7,135 bases of DNA from a bacterium (GTDB taxonomy: Bacteria > SM23-31 > JAUVVT01): assembly GCA_030604505.1 (NCBI GenBank), contig JAUVVT010000084.1:1-7135 (forward strand), read 5' to 3'. A program made the position numbers and the translations under genes. Shown piece by piece: positions 5,885 through 7,135 of the stretch. Numbering within the stretch: the stretch's first letter is position 1; the number at the start of each line of letters is the position of its first letter. A model generated the notes under the pieces. The model was not told the DNA's origin. It saw nothing but the letters and a program-made list of their open reading frames with translations, and made no database searches.

Positions 5885-7066
5885 ATGCCGGATAAAAACC
5901 TATTAAAAGTTTTACTGGTAGAAGATAACGATGCCGATGCTCATTTTATAGGAAAAGCACTGAGTCATAAAAAATTTGAAGTAGTGAGATTAGCTGACGG
6001 ACAAGCAGCTTTAGATTATCTTCTTAATTCTGAAGAAGAAATAGGAGTGGTTTTAATTGATTATAAACTGCCATTTGTTGATGGATTAGAAGTTATTAAA
6101 GAATCGAGAAAAAAGGGAAAGAATTATCCGTTTATATTTCTCACAGTAGATTCAAATATTGATACCGCAGTGGAGGCGATGAAGGCAGGAGCATTAGATT
6201 TTCTCCCAAAAATAAAAGGGTATACGGGATTGTCTGACATGATAGAAAAGGTTCATAGAATTCACCGAGCTATTATAGATAAATCAATTCTTGAAAAACA
6301 GCTTCAAAGCCGTCAAAAAATGGATACTCTTGTAACATTGACCAGATGTATTGTTCACGACTTTAATAATATACTTACAGTAATGGAAGGGAATATATCA
6401 TTACTTCTCTTAAATGATAGTAATTTTACTGAACAACAATTAGATTTTCTTAAAAATATTGATAGGGCATGTGGACACGCAGTTGACCTCGCCAAGCAGC
6501 TAAGAAAAATCAACAGAGATTTACCTTCTGAAAAGATTAATATTGATTTTTATGAAATAGCCCACGAGGTTTTTAGTTTACTGGAAAACACTACTGATAA
6601 AATAATTGAAAAAAAATTAGAAATAGAGTCCGGAGAATTTATTATAAACGCTAATCCATCCGAGATTAATCAGATATTATTAAATCTTGGAATAAATGCA
6701 ATAAAGGCAATAGAGGAGAGAGGGACAAGACCGGGAGATTATATAAAGGTATCTGCTGAGAATTATATACAGAAAAATTCCGATAGGATGGGCCTTCAAA
6801 ACGGTGAATATGTTCATATATTATTTGAAGATAATGGAAAAGGTATGACGGAAGAGGTCAAGAGAAAGGCATTTGACCCGTATTTTACCACAAGGACACA
6901 GGGTGAAAAGGAGGGACAGGGGCTTGGACTGACAATAGTTAATAAAATTGTCAGGGAGCATAAAGGATATATTTATATCGAAAGCGAAGCGGGTAAAAAA
7001 ACAACTTTCCATATATTTTTCCCTAAACGAAATCCAAAAAAGAAACAAAAATTGAAAAAGACATAG
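5885..7066 (+). CDS. Receiver-histidine kinase hybrid (frame closes before a second receiver)
   Basis: 393 residues, cytoplasmic, with no membrane segment. An N-terminal receiver (~7-125) has acidic pair E13/D14, phospho-acceptor D59 (VVLIDYKLP), T87 and K109 (DFLPK). A coiled linker (~127-148) follows. The dimerisation/phosphotransfer domain has H158 in IVHDFNNIL, the NtrB-like HDFNN subclass. The ATPase domain has its N box at 263-272 (N271), G1 EDNGKGM at 315-321, F box FDPYFTT and G2 GQGLGLTIV at 344-352. All catalytic residues are present, so it should autophosphorylate and exchange phosphate with receivers. With no sensor domain, its input is probably phosphate on D59 or a separate sensor. 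AAAGGA six bases before ATG fixes the start. The last 13 codons are a Lys/Arg-rich tail produced by a frame break: a second receiver continues in the -1 frame. It either ends here as a kinase or continues as receiver-kinase-receiver. Confidence 0.93.
   Translation: MPDKNLLKVLLVEDNDADAHFIGKALSHKKFEVVRLADGQAALDYLLNSEEEIGVVLIDYKLPFVDGLEVIKESRKKGKNYPFIFLTVDSNIDTAVEAMKAGALDFLPKIKGYTGLSDMIEKVHRIHRAIIDKSILEKQLQSRQKMDTLVTLTRCIVHDFNNILTVMEGNISLLLLNDSNFTEQQLDFLKNIDRACGHAVDLAKQLRKINRDLPSEKINIDFYEIAHEVFSLLENTTDKIIEKKLEIESGEFIINANPSEINQILLNLGINAIKAIEERGTRPGDYIKVSAENYIQKNSDRMGLQNGEYVHILFEDNGKGMTEEVKRKAFDPYFTTRTQGEKEGQGLGLTIVNKIVREHKGYIYIESEAGKKTTFHIFFPKRNPKKKQKLKKT
7036..7042 (+). promoter_or_regulatory. 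A AAA AAG slippery heptamer, candidate -1 frameshift site
   Basis: In the kinase frame the codons are CCA AAA AAG, giving the heptamer A AAA AAG, the same slip site used in E. coli dnaX. A -1 slip moves translation into GAA ACA AAA at 7042, the frame of the second receiver, and avoids the TAG at 7064. A weaker G AAA AAG in the same phase lies at 7054-7060. I see no upstream Shine-Dalgarno stimulator. The nearest stem (7093-7100 with 7103-7110, one wobble pair, tiny loop) is too far downstream. A loss of one A from a run of seven explains the break equally well. Confidence 0.45.
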
Positions 7067-7135
7067 AAGTCAGAGGCGGAAGTGAAACGGTTCTTGTTAT
7101 TGATAACGAGAAAATGGTAAGAGATTATGCTGTTA
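7042..7135 (+). CDS. Second receiver domain of the hybrid kinase, -1 frame, partial
   Basis: 31 codons are open from 7042 to the right edge. After an acidic linker (ETKIEKDIEVRGG) comes SETVLVIDNEKMVRDYAV, which matches the beginning of receivers fused to HDFNN kinases (usual form SETILLVDDEEMVRE). The second acidic residue of the pocket is Asn here (DN for DD), which may weaken Mg2+ binding. There is no ribosome site and no start codon upstream in this frame. It is therefore the continuation of the kinase by frameshift, not a separate gene. The phospho-acceptor region lies outside the window. Confidence 0.7.

Noticed and set aside
6821..7048. Minus-strand 75-codon frame
   Set aside because: It is antisense to the ATPase domain of the kinase, whose G1, F and G2 boxes are intact.
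7093..7110. Stem-loop as stimulator of the candidate frameshift
   Set aside because: It begins 50 bases after the slippery heptamer, far beyond the usual spacing of about 5-10, and has a very small loop and a wobble pair.

Overview
The window is AT-rich and looks like a chromosome segment from the Bacteroidota/Chlorobiota/Ignavibacteriota group. My best guess is an Ignavibacteria-like lineage. The main evidence is a secreted protein that ends in a type IX secretion (T9SS) type A sorting domain with the typical NYPNPFNP start. Clear Shine-Dalgarno sequences (AGGAGGA, AAAGGA, GAAGGA) argue against a typical Bacteroidetes genome, where they are scarce. The taxonomic call is inference.

Layout. 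(1) Positions 1-1721, minus strand: a two-gene operon. An unrecognised 325-residue basic protein is followed, after one base, by a MinD/ParA-like P-loop ATPase that starts at TTG and runs off the left edge. (2) Positions 2036-4279, minus strand: a 747-residue exported, T9SS-sorted protein made of three bacterial Ig-like (Big2) domains and two copies of a larger beta-rich module. It has its own terminator at 1964-2001. Two copies of a ~164-bp direct repeat lie exactly 353 codons apart inside it. (3) Positions 4293-5482: about 1.2 kb without an intact gene. It holds a possible leader peptide, a 155-bp MITE-like element with 20-of-22 inverted ends and an embedded REP-like palindrome, and the last ~28 codons of an NtrC-type regulator (Fis-type helix-turn-helix). 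(4) Positions 5483-5868, plus strand: remnants of a PAS-domain protein and of an Rcp1/CheY-like response regulator, in different frames. (5) Positions 5885-7135, plus strand: a well-preserved receiver/histidine-kinase hybrid. Its reading frame closes at 7066, but a second receiver domain continues in the -1 frame to the right edge. The shift falls on a canonical A AAA AAG slippery heptamer.

How the parts relate. The right half is a two-component signalling locus that has partly decayed: Fis-type output domain, PAS sensor and single-domain regulator are fragments, while the phospho-relay kinase is almost whole. The most notable observation is the receiver domain split off at A AAA AAG. It could be programmed -1 frameshifting that makes kinase with and without the C-terminal receiver, or a one-base homopolymer loss (mutation or sequencing error). 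The sequence alone does not decide. The secreted protein and the ATPase operon show no direct functional link to the signalling locus.
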